Made by a program: the position numbers and the translations under genes. Source: Bartonella taylorii 8TBB (GTDB lineage Bacteria; Pseudomonadota; Alphaproteobacteria; Rhizobiales; Rhizobiaceae). Taken from it: a DNA stretch of 64,000 nt. The DNA is taken from assembly GCF_902825155.1 (NCBI RefSeq), contig NZ_CADEAG010000005.1, forward strand, positions 95,362 through 159,361, written 5' to 3'. Of the stretch, positions 34,035 through 42,981 are shown one piece after another. Within the stretch, counting starts at the first letter, position 1; every line of letters begins with the position of its first letter. The notes under the pieces were generated by a model that did no database searches, was not told the origin of the DNA, and saw only the letters and a program-made list of their open reading frames with translations.

Positions 34035-35624
34035 CTATAATTGTGATTCAATGGGTAACCAACTTATTATTTTGGCAAACGCACGACGTCCAAAGTTGCT
34101 TTCTGGCTCATAATCAACGCTTTTCTGTTTTTCGTTTTCAATAAAATCCCAATAAATACGGTTATTATTACCAAGACGGAGATGATAACTCATTTCACCC
34201 GTTGTTTCTTCAGAAAAAAGCAAGTCTAACCTCGCTGTAATTGGTGCACATTCAAAAAGAATTCCCATTTCTGTATTCAACGCAGCTGACCTAGGATCAA
34301 AATTTAAAGAGCCAATAAAAGCGGTTTTACGATCAACTAAAAAAGCTTTAGTATGTAAACTTGCCCTACTTGATCGAAAGAGCCGTAATCCGTGCGTGTT
34401 TCCGTCTGGTTTTAACTCATAAAGTTTAACACCATTTTTCAAAAGTGCCTTACGATATGGTACATAGCCACCGTGCACCAGTGCTACATCAGTGGCTGCT
34501 AAAGAATTTGTAAGAATTTTTACATCAACACCCTTTGAAACCAAATTGCTAAAATTCTGCGTACCTATTTTACCAGGGACAAAATAAGGTGATGTAATTT
34601 GGACCGTTTTTTTGGCATCTCCAATAACCTGTGAAAGTGCCTTCATAAGCCAATTTCCTGCTTTTTTACGCAATGCTTTTTCCGGAGGATCAGAAAGCAC
34701 TATAACCTTATCTGCTAAAAATAATCTCTTCCCTGTCTGAATAAAACAGTCAAAATTAATATGCTCCTTGACATAATCTAAATAAACTTTTGCAACCTTG
34801 GAATCACGAAATTTCCGTAATTTATCTTTCCAATAACAAAGGTCACTCGCACTTTTAGGAACAACTAAAGTATGAATCGGCAAAACGACAGAACTATTCC
34901 AAAAGTCATCAAAAATGGTTTCCACCTTTTTAACCGAGGGACCGATTAACATTAGATCTAAATCTCGAAAATGTGATTTCTCACCAACATCAAAATAAGA
35001 ATCTGCAAGATTGCGTCCTCCTACAAAAGCCACCCGACCATCCACAATAAAAGCTTTATTATGCATTCTGCGCGTTACAGTAATTGCCCGCAATATAATC
35101 TCTAAGCCACGGCGTAATCCCCCCTTACGTGACAGCCCTGGATTAAACATTCTTACTTCAATATGAGGGTGTTTATCCAGTGCAATATAAGCTGGATCAC
35201 GTGCCTGAGCGTTAATATCATCTAAAAGAAGACGCACCCGAACACCACGCTCAGCCGCCTCCACTATTTCACTTAATAATAAGCGCCCCGTTAAATCATC
35301 ATCCCAAATATAATACATCAGATCAAGGCTACGCCCCGCCTGTGCTGCACCTATTGCGCGGACACAAAACGCATCCAAATTGCTGATAATGAGTGAAAGG
35401 GCATCTTTGTCAACCCCTAATCCATCCTTCTCCTCTGCCAATCGACTTACTATACGATCAAACTTGGTTTCATCTTTCTTAACAGCTAATGCATAAGAAC
35501 ACACCCCTCTAGCACTTTTCACAAAACGTCCATAGGTGTAAATCGCCAACATAGACGCAATAAAAAAAAATATGATACAACCAATAACAATCTGTAACAG
35601 AGTCAAAGAGGATAAACTTTCCAT
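34035..35624 (-). CDS. ClsC/YmdC-like phospholipase D-family protein (probable cardiolipin synthase)
   Basis: It is likely a membrane-bound phosphatidyltransferase making cardiolipin. The 529-aa protein starts with one membrane anchor (about residues 10-30) and has two PLD active sites: HNKAFIVD (His188, Lys190, Asp195) and HTKAFLVD (His424, Lys426, Asp431). Each is followed by the GGRN or GSLNFDPRS segments seen in E. coli ClsC. The WNSS element after the first site and the LNTEMGIL element after the second also fit ClsC rather than secreted PLD. E. coli ClsC works with YmdB; no such partner is adjacent here. A secreted PLD role cannot be fully excluded. Confidence 0.83.
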   Translation of the reverse strand: MESLSSLTLLQIVIGCIIFFFIASMLAIYTYGRFVKSARGVCSYALAVKKDETKFDRIVSRLAEEKDGLGVDKDALSLIISNLDAFCVRAIGAAQAGRSLDLMYYIWDDDLTGRLLLSEIVEAAERGVRVRLLLDDINAQARDPAYIALDKHPHIEVRMFNPGLSRKGGLRRGLEIILRAITVTRRMHNKAFIVDGRVAFVGGRNLADSYFDVGEKSHFRDLDLMLIGPSVKKVETIFDDFWNSSVVLPIHTLVVPKSASDLCYWKDKLRKFRDSKVAKVYLDYVKEHINFDCFIQTGKRLFLADKVIVLSDPPEKALRKKAGNWLMKALSQVIGDAKKTVQITSPYFVPGKIGTQNFSNLVSKGVDVKILTNSLAATDVALVHGGYVPYRKALLKNGVKLYELKPDGNTHGLRLFRSSRASLHTKAFLVDRKTAFIGSLNFDPRSAALNTEMGILFECAPITARLDLLFSEETTGEMSYHLRLGNNNRIYWDFIENEKQKSVDYEPESNFGRRAFAKIISWLPIESQL

Positions 35625-36044
35625 TTTTAAGATACCGTATCACCCCCGATACGAACCAAAACATTAAAATTAATGATCCTATCTTAATCATTAAAACAGA
35701 TAGAATGCCATCTTTTGATTAAGAGAATATAAACCCCATATCAATGATTTCAGAATTTTAGCTCTCATTCTAAAAAGTGTAAAAGCTATCTCTCATCTTA
35801 AACGAATGTAAAATTACCTAAAGTTGTAAAGACTACAACAAAAAAGGAATTTAAAATAATTTAATCAAATAAAATCAATACTTATTAAGTCTTCAAAATT
35901 ATCTTCAATAGCTAAAATCTATAATAGACAATATTTCTTTTAAAAGCCAAAACCCCTCCCTTGCTTTTACTAAAAACCACTACACTTTTTATGAAAATCA
36001 TGCTTCTCATAAATGGAAATTTATTGTGGATTTTACTTGCGTTC
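35625..36044. other. AT-rich spacer without recognisable content
   Basis: These 420 bp lie between the regulator stop and the PLD gene start, both on the minus strand. No gene-like frame or clear promoter box was seen. It should include the PLD-gene promoter. Confidence 0.4.
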
Positions 36045-37418
36045 TTAGCTTTTTCTTGCTCTCAATTCCTCTATTTTTCGATACAGAGTAGAACGACCGA
36101 TATGAAGACGACGAGCAATCTCACTCATATGTCCCTTATAGTGTTGAACCGCTTTCTCAATAATATCACGTTCCATCTCTGCGAAAGTGCGAACATGCCC
36201 ATCAGCATTTAAAAATTGTATCGATTTTTGTTCATGATCTTCTTGAACATCACTCTCAATGATATTTGGAACGCTTATCAATAGATTCCCCATTAATTGG
36301 GGAAAATCCCGTACAGTTAACAATGGCCCTTCACTGAGTAAAACTGCACGAAATAGAAAATTCTCAAGTTCACTACGATTACCAGGCCAATCATACTGCA
36401 TAAGCAACGAAAGAGCTGATCCTGCCAAACCATGTACATGCGATCGCCCTGTTTCTGTAATAATACGATCAATTAAACGCTGCGTAAGCTCTGGAAAATC
36501 ATCTCTCAATTCCCGCAAAGCAGGAACACTAATTGATAATTGGGAAAGTTGTTCAAACAAACTGCGCGAAAAACAATCTTCTTTAACCAAATCTGAAAGC
36601 CGCGATGCTGAAATAGCCATGATACGAAATAGAGGAGGACTATTTTTTGCTGCTTTTTCCCTCTCTTGAAGATAACCAGCAAAACGCTTTTGCTGTATGG
36701 GCTCGAGTCGATCAACATCACAAAGGCAAAGAGTCCCCTTTTTAAGAGTAGAAACCAGTGGCAAAAACTCTTTAAACCACTGACGTTCTTCTTCCTTTGG
36801 GTCAACGATAGCTGAACATTGAAAGCGAATAAAAGCCCCCTCCGACAACAAACCTTCATGATGAATAATGCGTGCTAGTGTTTCACGACCAGTTCCACCT
36901 TCACCTTCTATCAAAAGATTCTGTAAAGAAGCAGCTGCATTCCTCGACTGTTCCAGAACTATCTGCATTGCCCTACTTTTTATGCAAAGGTCAGCAAAGC
37001 GCAAATGATTCTCATTTTTTCGCCGAATATAACGAACCTCACGCTCTAATGCAGAAACAAGAGCAAGAGTATCTAACGTGACTCTTAACCGTAATGATGT
37101 AACTGGATGAACCAAATAATCAATAGCTCCAGCTGTTAAAGCTTTCTGGAGTAAACCTTGATTCTCTTGTTGTGCTATCACAACAATAGGAACAGAAACA
37201 CCAGCAACCCTAATCATTTTAATCAAATCACCCACACTCAAATCACTCATAGCGACATCAAGGAGTGCAAGCACAATATTTTTACGTCTGTGTAAAAGAT
37301 CGATCGTACGGAGTCCATTTTCTGCTTCAATGACACGGTGACCAAAACCTCGGAGCATAGCAGAAAGCTCTACACGTCTTCCATAATCTTCACTCGCAAC
37401 AAGAATGGGACCAACCAT
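36045..37418 (-). CDS. NtrC-like response regulator with degenerate sigma-54 AAA+ domain
   Basis: The 457-aa protein has a receiver domain (phospho-acceptor Asp54 in LLDVAM), a central AAA+ domain (about residues 148-365) and a Fis-type HTH (ERDIIEKAVQHYKGHMSEIA, then RSTLYRKIEEL). The AAA+ domain is broken at every key site: Walker A reads GEGGTGRE with Arg178 in place of Lys, Walker B reads LCDV instead of LDEI, the GAFTGA loop that contacts sigma-54 is deleted, and the arginine-finger position (YYRL) reads FEQL. It should therefore bind DNA but not remodel sigma-54 holoenzyme. The ATG at 37418 has AGGAGA upstream; the frame to 37577 adds 53 residues outside the receiver fold. No partner kinase lies nearby. 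Confidence 0.85.
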   Translation of the reverse strand: MVGPILVASEDYGRRVELSAMLRGFGHRVIEAENGLRTIDLLHRRKNIVLALLDVAMSDLSVGDLIKMIRVAGVSVPIVVIAQQENQGLLQKALTAGAIDYLVHPVTSLRLRVTLDTLALVSALEREVRYIRRKNENHLRFADLCIKSRAMQIVLEQSRNAAASLQNLLIEGEGGTGRETLARIIHHEGLLSEGAFIRFQCSAIVDPKEEERQWFKEFLPLVSTLKKGTLCLCDVDRLEPIQQKRFAGYLQEREKAAKNSPPLFRIMAISASRLSDLVKEDCFSRSLFEQLSQLSISVPALRELRDDFPELTQRLIDRIITETGRSHVHGLAGSALSLLMQYDWPGNRSELENFLFRAVLLSEGPLLTVRDFPQLMGNLLISVPNIIESDVQEDHEQKSIQFLNADGHVRTFAEMERDIIEKAVQHYKGHMSEIARRLHIGRSTLYRKIEELRARKS

Positions 37419-37670
37419 AATTTTAATAATCTCCTTTGAGACTATTAAACGGCTTAATGTAAAAATTGTTGTAAACCATAAGAAATATTTAGCCTCTTGT
37501 GTTTTATCTACGAATTTCATCAAGCTGTTAATTAAATACAACATTAAGGCATTTTTTTCTATTTTTTGCCTTTTCATTGATTTTTATCAAATTTTTCATC
37601 TTGACTCACGGAGTAATTTAACAATGTTATGCAAGTTAGAGAGCAAAGCAATATAAGTAGAGTGAAAAAA

Positions 37671-38030
37671 ATGAAATATATGTGCCGTATTTTATATCTT
37701 ACGATCATCGCTTTAGTATTAAGTGCCTGTAGCTTTTCACAATATTATGGCCAAAATATACCGGCTGGAATTGATGGTAAGTGGGTTGATGAAAACGGTA
37801 TCATTTCTTCTTTCCGTGAGGGCATTTTTGAAACACGCGCAGCAGATACAGAAGAAAAACTATCCGAGGGTACATATAATTATGTCAGTGCCCAACATAT
37901 AGAAATGGAAATACGCTCCATTCTCCGTGGGACAATATCTCGAGTAAATTGTATAATGTCACGTGAGGCAACACAACTTTTCTGCACGTCACATACAGGA
38001 TCACAATTTTCTCTTAATAGACAATTTTAA
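37671..38030 (+). CDS. omp10: Omp10-like outer membrane lipoprotein
   Basis: The 119-aa product has a lipoprotein signal (LTIIALVLSAC, lipid-modified Cys about residue 21). Its mature domain matches Brucella Omp10 closely by recall: GKWVDENGIISSF, GIFETRAADTEEKLSEG, the RSILRGT segment and a Cys pair (VNC and FC). It should sit in the outer membrane. Brucella Omp10 is a minor surface lipoprotein and antigen linked to virulence; its biochemical role is unclear. The ATG at 37671 was chosen over one at 37629 because it starts directly before the basic region and hydrophobic core. The gene is divergent from the degenerate regulator. Confidence 0.85.
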   Translation: MKYMCRILYLTIIALVLSACSFSQYYGQNIPAGIDGKWVDENGIISSFREGIFETRAADTEEKLSEGTYNYVSAQHIEMEIRSILRGTISRVNCIMSREATQLFCTSHTGSQFSLNRQF

Positions 38031-38075
38031 ATGAAAGCTACAGCTTTTATTAGAAATATGGTGAGCATGCATAAA

Positions 38076-38115
38076 CAGGAGGTGGTGATTTCTCCTCCTG
38101 AGAGGGGTTTTATCA
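38076..38115 (+). terminator. Possible terminator downstream of omp10
   Basis: CAGGAGG (38076-38082) pairs with CCTCCTG (38094-38100) across an 11-base loop and is followed by a GGGGTTTTAT stretch. The T-tract is short, so confidence is limited. Confidence 0.35.
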
Positions 38116-38290
38116 AAAATACGTAAAGATATTAGCCCCCTCTGCTGGCAGAATTTTCTAACACCATGGAAAACAATCATCCTTTCTCTAAGAAACATCA
38201 ATAAAAATGCTGCACAATAAAATTTTGTTTTTTTATTGTTGAACCTATTTTATCTCAACATGAAATTTGATATGATATGGGCGCTCTAAC

Positions 38291-39283
38291 TTACGCAGCA
38301 CCAATGCGCAAAAGATCATGAAAATGAACAATTCCCACCGGTTTTTTATTCTCGACTACGAAGAAAGCACCTATATGGTGATCATTAATAAAAGCCGTTG
38401 CGGCACCAACTAGTGTATTTGGTTCCACAATTTTAGGATTTTTTGTCATCACCTCATCAACATTAAATTTTGATAAGTTAAAGTGAATGTTGCGTGCAAG
38501 GTCACCATCGGTCACAATCCCAATTAATTCACCTTTTTGATTGACAACGCCAACACAGCCAAAATGTTTTTCAACCAAAACATTCATCGCTTCAGTCATA
38601 GTTGTTCCCTGCACAACCAAAGGAAGACGATTACCCTTATGCATAATATCACGCACATATTTTAGGCTTGCACCAAGAGAACCACCAGGATGATAAATTT
38701 TAAAATCCGTTGCAGTAAAGCCACGCATTTCTAAAAGAGCAACAGCTAATGCATCTCCCATCGCCAATTGCATAACAGTTGAAGTTGTAGGAGCAAGCCC
38801 GTGGGGACAAGCTTCTTCTATCTTTGGCAACAAGAGTACGATATCAGCTTGTCGCCCTAATACAGAGCTTTCACCCGAGGTTATGGCAATAAGGGGCGTA
38901 CGAAAACGCGCAGCATGATTAATAATGCCATTTAATTCCAAAGTTTCACCTGACCATGACAAAGCAAGAATAACATCATCAGAGCCAATCATACCAAGAT
39001 CACCGTGATTGGCTTCCGCAGCGTGAACAAAAAAAGCAGGCGTCCCCGTCGAAGCTAAGGTTGCTGCAATTTTTGTACCTATATGACCACTCTTCCCAAG
39101 TCCCGTAATTACCACATGACCATTAGCATTTCTGATGGTTTGAACAGCAGCTTCAAAAGAGGAAGAAAGACTTCCAAGAAGAGCTGTTTCAAGAGCTTCA
39201 AGTCCTTGTTTTTCACTCGCAAGCGTTTTAAGCGCCGATGTAATGGCGCCCTGCAACACCATATGAGAAGATTGTATTATCAT
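38291..39283 (-). CDS. kdsD: KdsD/KpsF, arabinose-5-phosphate isomerase
   Basis: It converts ribulose-5-phosphate to arabinose-5-phosphate, the entry to Kdo synthesis for lipopolysaccharide. The 330-aa protein has an SIS sugar-isomerase domain (GLGKSGHIGTKIAATLASTG, then SWSGET) and two C-terminal CBS domains (about residues 205-325). The ATG at 39283 was used; the frame continues upstream to a TTG at 39289. It is followed upstream by galU on the same strand, so both genes supply surface polysaccharide precursors. Confidence 0.94.
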   Translation of the reverse strand: MIIQSSHMVLQGAITSALKTLASEKQGLEALETALLGSLSSSFEAAVQTIRNANGHVVITGLGKSGHIGTKIAATLASTGTPAFFVHAAEANHGDLGMIGSDDVILALSWSGETLELNGIINHAARFRTPLIAITSGESSVLGRQADIVLLLPKIEEACPHGLAPTTSTVMQLAMGDALAVALLEMRGFTATDFKIYHPGGSLGASLKYVRDIMHKGNRLPLVVQGTTMTEAMNVLVEKHFGCVGVVNQKGELIGIVTDGDLARNIHFNLSKFNVDEVMTKNPKIVEPNTLVGAATAFINDHHIGAFFVVENKKPVGIVHFHDLLRIGAA

Positions 39284-39322
39284 AATCAAGTTTGATAGAT
39301 GAAATTAAACGAGAGATCTATA

Positions 39323-40213
39323 TTATTTTTCAATTTTAATAGTTTCTAGTAATTTTTTTAATGAAGTAGAAACTTGGCTATGCATATCAGCACGCGCTAA
39401 AGAAAATGCAACATTGGCTTCAATAAAACCAGCTTTAGAACCACAATCAAAAGTAAGACCCTCTAACTGGAAACCGAAAAAATCCTGCTCCTTTGACAGT
39501 CGTACCATCGCATCTGTTAATTGAATTTCGTTTCCTGCTCCTCGTTCTTGACTGGAAAGAATATTAAAAATTTCTGGTTGCAAGATATAACGTCCATTAA
39601 TGTATAAATTTGATGGTGCTGTTCCTTTTGTTGGTTTTTCTACCATTTTTGTGATTTTAAAACCGTTTGCAATCTGCTTTCCTTGTCCAACTATACCATA
39701 TTTATGAGCTTCTTCAGGATTGCACTCCTGAACCGCGATGATATTTCCTCCACCCGTTTCCTCATAAAGATTGATCATCTCAGAAAGGCAGCCCTTTTTA
39801 GCTTGTATAAGCATATCCGGTAATAACAAAGCAAAAGGCTCCTCACCAACTAATTCACGCGCACACCAAAGGGCATGTCCTAACCCCAAAGGCTGCTGTT
39901 GCCTCGTAAAAGAAGTTGACCCTGGTAGAGGCTGTAAACCATGTAAATGTTCAAGTTCTTCTCTTTTACCACGTTCGGCAAGAGTCGTATATAACTCAAC
40001 TTGCGCATCAAAATAATCCTCAATGACTGCTTTATTGCGTCCAGTAACAAAGATAAAATGTTCAATACCAGCTTCACGTGCCTCATCTACAACATATTGG
40101 ATAACGGGCTTATCAACAACAGTCAGCATTTCTTTAGGAATTGTTTTTGTTGCGGGAAGAAAACGTGTACCAAGACCCGCCACAGGAAATACTGCCTTCC
40201 GGATTTTACGCAC
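39323..40213 (-). CDS. galU: GalU, UTP-glucose-1-phosphate uridylyltransferase
   Basis: It makes UDP-glucose for envelope glycans. The 296-aa protein has the nucleotidyltransferase motif [19 protein letters not shown] at the N-terminus, [13 protein letters not shown], the [15 protein letters not shown] segment and the EIQLTDAM motif. Length and motifs are typical of bacterial GalU. It lies upstream of kdsD on the same strand and divergent from the lytic transglycosylase gene, a layout seen across Rhizobiales. Confidence 0.96.
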   Translation of the reverse strand: MRKIRKAVFPVAGLGTRFLPATKTIPKEMLTVVDKPVIQYVVDEAREAGIEHFIFVTGRNKAVIEDYFDAQVELYTTLAERGKREELEHLHGLQPLPGSTSFTRQQQPLGLGHALWCARELVGEEPFALLLPDMLIQAKKGCLSEMINLYEETGGGNIIAVQECNPEEAHKYGIVGQGKQIANGFKITKMVEKPTKGTAPSNLYINGRYILQPEIFNILSSQERGAGNEIQLTDAMVRLSKEQDFFGFQLEGLTFDCGSKAGFIEANVAFSLARADMHSQVSTSLKKLLETIKIEK

Positions 40214-40488
40214 TCTTATCCTCCTGCTTCTTATGAATCTTATAAATTTCTGATTTTACTTAACATATGTTTTTACTAAATAGTAAAAAAGATATCTTAT
40301 TGTTTTAATTGCCATTATAATGGACAAGAAAGAGATACAAGAATATGATAATTTATTGAGAATATTCCTTCAAAACAAATAATCTATTTCAACCTTTCTT
40401 ATGCGTTTGATAACATTATCAATGATACCAAATACAAAAATAAAGTCCTTGCGCATCAAAAGACTTGAATATTGAGGGGAATTTAAAA

Positions 40489-41745
40489 ATGCAAAAAACA
40501 GAATCTAAAATTTTCTCTTCTTTAGAAAAATCAATAAGTCGGAAAACTTTTATCATAGGTTTTGCTGTTCTTTTTTCTGCATTTTTAATGTTTTTTGCAT
40601 CATTTTTACATGCTGATAGTGGTTTTAAATACTGGATTAAAGAGTTTAAAAAAACAGCTCTTGCTAACAATATTTCATCCTCTACGTTTGATATGGCTTT
40701 TAAAGGCGTCAATGCAATTGATCCAAAAGTTCTAGAAAGAGCTGCATACCAGCCAGAATTTGTCGACCCTTCATGGAATTATTTCGATAATCGTGTCCAT
40801 GACATTGCAATTTTAGAAGGAAAACGCCAAGCCCAAAAATGGAAAAATTGGCTTTTTCAAATTGAGAAACGTTTTGGTGTTGACCGTAATATTCTCTTGG
40901 CTATTTGGTCAATGGAAAGCAATTACGGAAAAATTTTAGAAAATAAAAGTGTGATGCGTGATACCATTCGCTCACTTGCAACCCTAGCCTATGCTGATCA
41001 AAAACGCGCAAAATACGCGCATGCACAACTGATTGCTGCCATGAAAATTCTCCAAAGTGGTGAAATTACACGTGCACAACTTACCGGATCTTGGGCTGGG
41101 GCAATGGGACATACGCAATTTATTCCGAGCAGTTATCTCGCCTATGCCATTGATATGGACGGGGATGGACGGCGTGATATCTGGACTTCTGTTCCAGATG
41201 CTCTTGCTAGCGCTGCTAATCTTCTTCACATGAATGGTTGGCAGTCTAACCTCCCTTGGGGAGTAGAAGTTAAATTACCACAAGGAAAAAATTTCCCTGA
41301 GGATTGGTATTCCTTTGAGAAATGGGCAAAACTAGGTGTAAAACACGCGAATGGGCACCCCCTTCCTGCATCAACTGAACAAGCAATATTGAAATACCCA
41401 GATGGCCCCAAAGGACCTATATTCTTAGTAACAAAAAATTTCTTTGTTCTTAAACGTTATAATAACGCAGATCGCTATGCTTTCGCTGTCGCTCTTCTCG
41501 CTAACCGCATTGCTGGACATCATAAATTGCTTCAAGATTGGCAACGTCCATTTCAACCTCTTACGTTCCATGAGCGTCAAGAACTGCAATCTCGCTTAGC
41601 TGCACTTGGCTATTATAAAGGAGAAGTTGATGGCAAAATCGGTACAGTCTCTCAAAAAGCAATTAAAGCTTTTCAACTGCGTCACGGTTTAAAGCCAGAT
41701 GGATATCCAACCCCTGCTGTTCTTTCTATTCTGCGTAAACAATAA
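40489..41745 (+). CDS. MltB-family lytic murein transglycosylase
   Basis: It cleaves peptidoglycan glycan strands, releasing anhydro-muropeptides. The 418-aa protein has an N-terminal hydrophobic segment (TFIIGFAVLFSAFLMFFASF) that is a signal or anchor, the MltB catalytic domain with Glu in WSMESNYGKI (about residue 146), the GAMGHTQFIPSSY and DMDGDGRRD motifs, and a C-terminal peptidoglycan-binding repeat (LAALGYYKGEVDGKIG). The ATG at 40489 is preceded by GAGGGGA; the frame from 40465 starts with TTG. The next gene, an SGNH-like protein, follows after 15 bp. Confidence 0.94.
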   Translation: MQKTESKIFSSLEKSISRKTFIIGFAVLFSAFLMFFASFLHADSGFKYWIKEFKKTALANNISSSTFDMAFKGVNAIDPKVLERAAYQPEFVDPSWNYFDNRVHDIAILEGKRQAQKWKNWLFQIEKRFGVDRNILLAIWSMESNYGKILENKSVMRDTIRSLATLAYADQKRAKYAHAQLIAAMKILQSGEITRAQLTGSWAGAMGHTQFIPSSYLAYAIDMDGDGRRDIWTSVPDALASAANLLHMNGWQSNLPWGVEVKLPQGKNFPEDWYSFEKWAKLGVKHANGHPLPASTEQAILKYPDGPKGPIFLVTKNFFVLKRYNNADRYAFAVALLANRIAGHHKLLQDWQRPFQPLTFHERQELQSRLAALGYYKGEVDGKIGTVSQKAIKAFQLRHGLKPDGYPTPAVLSILRKQ

Positions 41746-41760
41746 TCTGGAGTAAAGTGT

Positions 41761-42822
41761 TTGTCCCATTTCCGCCCTATATACTGGATTTTTCTGCTTT
41801 TCTCTCTCTTTACTATGGCTGTCATACAACCATCTCCAAGTAAAGCAACAAACTTTTTCAAATGGTTGTTGCAACATAACAAACAACAGCAACAACCACC
41901 GCAAACTATAGAACAAAAAATATATAAACCATTAAAAAAGACTGTATTACAAAAACCCGCACAAAAACTAAAAGAAGAAAATGCAAAACGTATTCTCGTC
42001 ATAGGGGATTTTGTCGCTTCTGCTGTTGCCGATGCACTCAAAAAGCTTTTTACTGATAATCGCTATATTATCATTATAAATAATACAATGCCAACTTCTG
42101 GCTTAATCCAAACTGATCAGACTTCTTGGAAAAACAATATTTCTGAACTCATTAATAAAAATAAACCCGACGCCATTGTTATGGTGATAGGTGCAAATGA
42201 TAATCAACCAATCAAAACGCTTCACGGCATATTCGGTACGCTTCAGCCCGAATGGCTAAACATATACAAGCAAAGAATTACCGAAATTGCTGAAAGCCTT
42301 CATACTTCTGGGAAACCATGGATATGGATGGGGCAACCTGCTTTTGGAAACGATAATTTAACACAAAAAATGAAATTTTTTAATGAGCTCTACAAACAAG
42401 CAACAGAAATGGCAGGAGGATATTTTGTCGATATCTGGAGTGGATTTATTAATGAACAAGGTCAATTTTCTTTTTCAGGCTACGATACAAATGGAAAAAT
42501 CATTAGATTACGCACTCATGATGGTATCAATTTTACCTCTGAAGGAAAGAAAAAACTCGCTTCTTATTTAGAAACAAAATTAGAAAACATTTTAAATATC
42601 CACACATTATCCCATGAAAATTTACTTTTGATCAATGGCAACATTTCAAAGTTTACCCAAGAATCACAAAATATTGAACGCCAACCCCCAATGAGTCTTG
42701 ATGACATGGCACAACAAAATACTGGCTTACTTAACAAAATAGATCAAAATTTCATAAAAAAATCATGGTTTCTACCAAATGGTCATCAAAAAGACCGAGC
42801 TGATAATTTTTCTTTCCCATGA
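41761..42822 (+). CDS. Exported SGNH-hydrolase-like protein (DUF459), apparently lacking Ser and His
   Basis: The 353-aa protein has a signal or anchor segment (IYWIFLLFSLFTMAVI), a Gln- and Lys-rich linker, and an SGNH/GDSL fold. Block I reads IGDFVAS, with Phe where the catalytic Ser of GDS is expected; block III reads IGANDNQ; block V reads DGINFT, with Asn where His is expected. The fold is thus recognisable but the catalytic Ser and His seem absent. TTG at 41761 with GGAG upstream is the only sensible start. It follows the MltB-like gene in the same operon, suggesting a role in wall or exopolysaccharide modification or binding. The C-terminal 80 residues are low in family features. Confidence 0.78.
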   Translation: MSHFRPIYWIFLLFSLFTMAVIQPSPSKATNFFKWLLQHNKQQQQPPQTIEQKIYKPLKKTVLQKPAQKLKEENAKRILVIGDFVASAVADALKKLFTDNRYIIIINNTMPTSGLIQTDQTSWKNNISELINKNKPDAIVMVIGANDNQPIKTLHGIFGTLQPEWLNIYKQRITEIAESLHTSGKPWIWMGQPAFGNDNLTQKMKFFNELYKQATEMAGGYFVDIWSGFINEQGQFSFSGYDTNGKIIRLRTHDGINFTSEGKKKLASYLETKLENILNIHTLSHENLLLINGNISKFTQESQNIERQPPMSLDDMAQQNTGLLNKIDQNFIKKSWFLPNGHQKDRADNFSFP

Positions 42823-42948
42823 TGACTGATAAAAACACAGAGTCTCATATTCTCCAAAAATTAAAAGCTACAAAAATAAAAAATCTCTGCTCACATAACC
42901 ATGATGGAGTGAAGATTTTCATCAATCTCAACCGCAGAAAAGAATATA

Positions 42949-42978
42949 ATAACGGTATGGTTTAGACCATACCGTTAT
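42949..42978. terminator. Perfect 12-bp hairpin between convergent genes
   Basis: ATAACGGTATGG and CCATACCGTTAT flank a 6-base loop, immediately before the stop of the M3 peptidase gene (minus) and 126 bp after the SGNH-like gene (plus). Flanking tracts are AT-rich but not pure T. It probably serves as a shared bidirectional terminator. Confidence 0.6.
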
Positions 42979-42981
42979 AAT

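Noticed and set aside
41682..42041. 119-codon minus-strand frame, Cys- and Phe-rich
   Set aside because: It lies antisense to the MltB-like and SGNH-like genes, whose coding frames are well supported; its Cys/Phe richness mirrors the Gln- and Lys-rich linker on the other strand.
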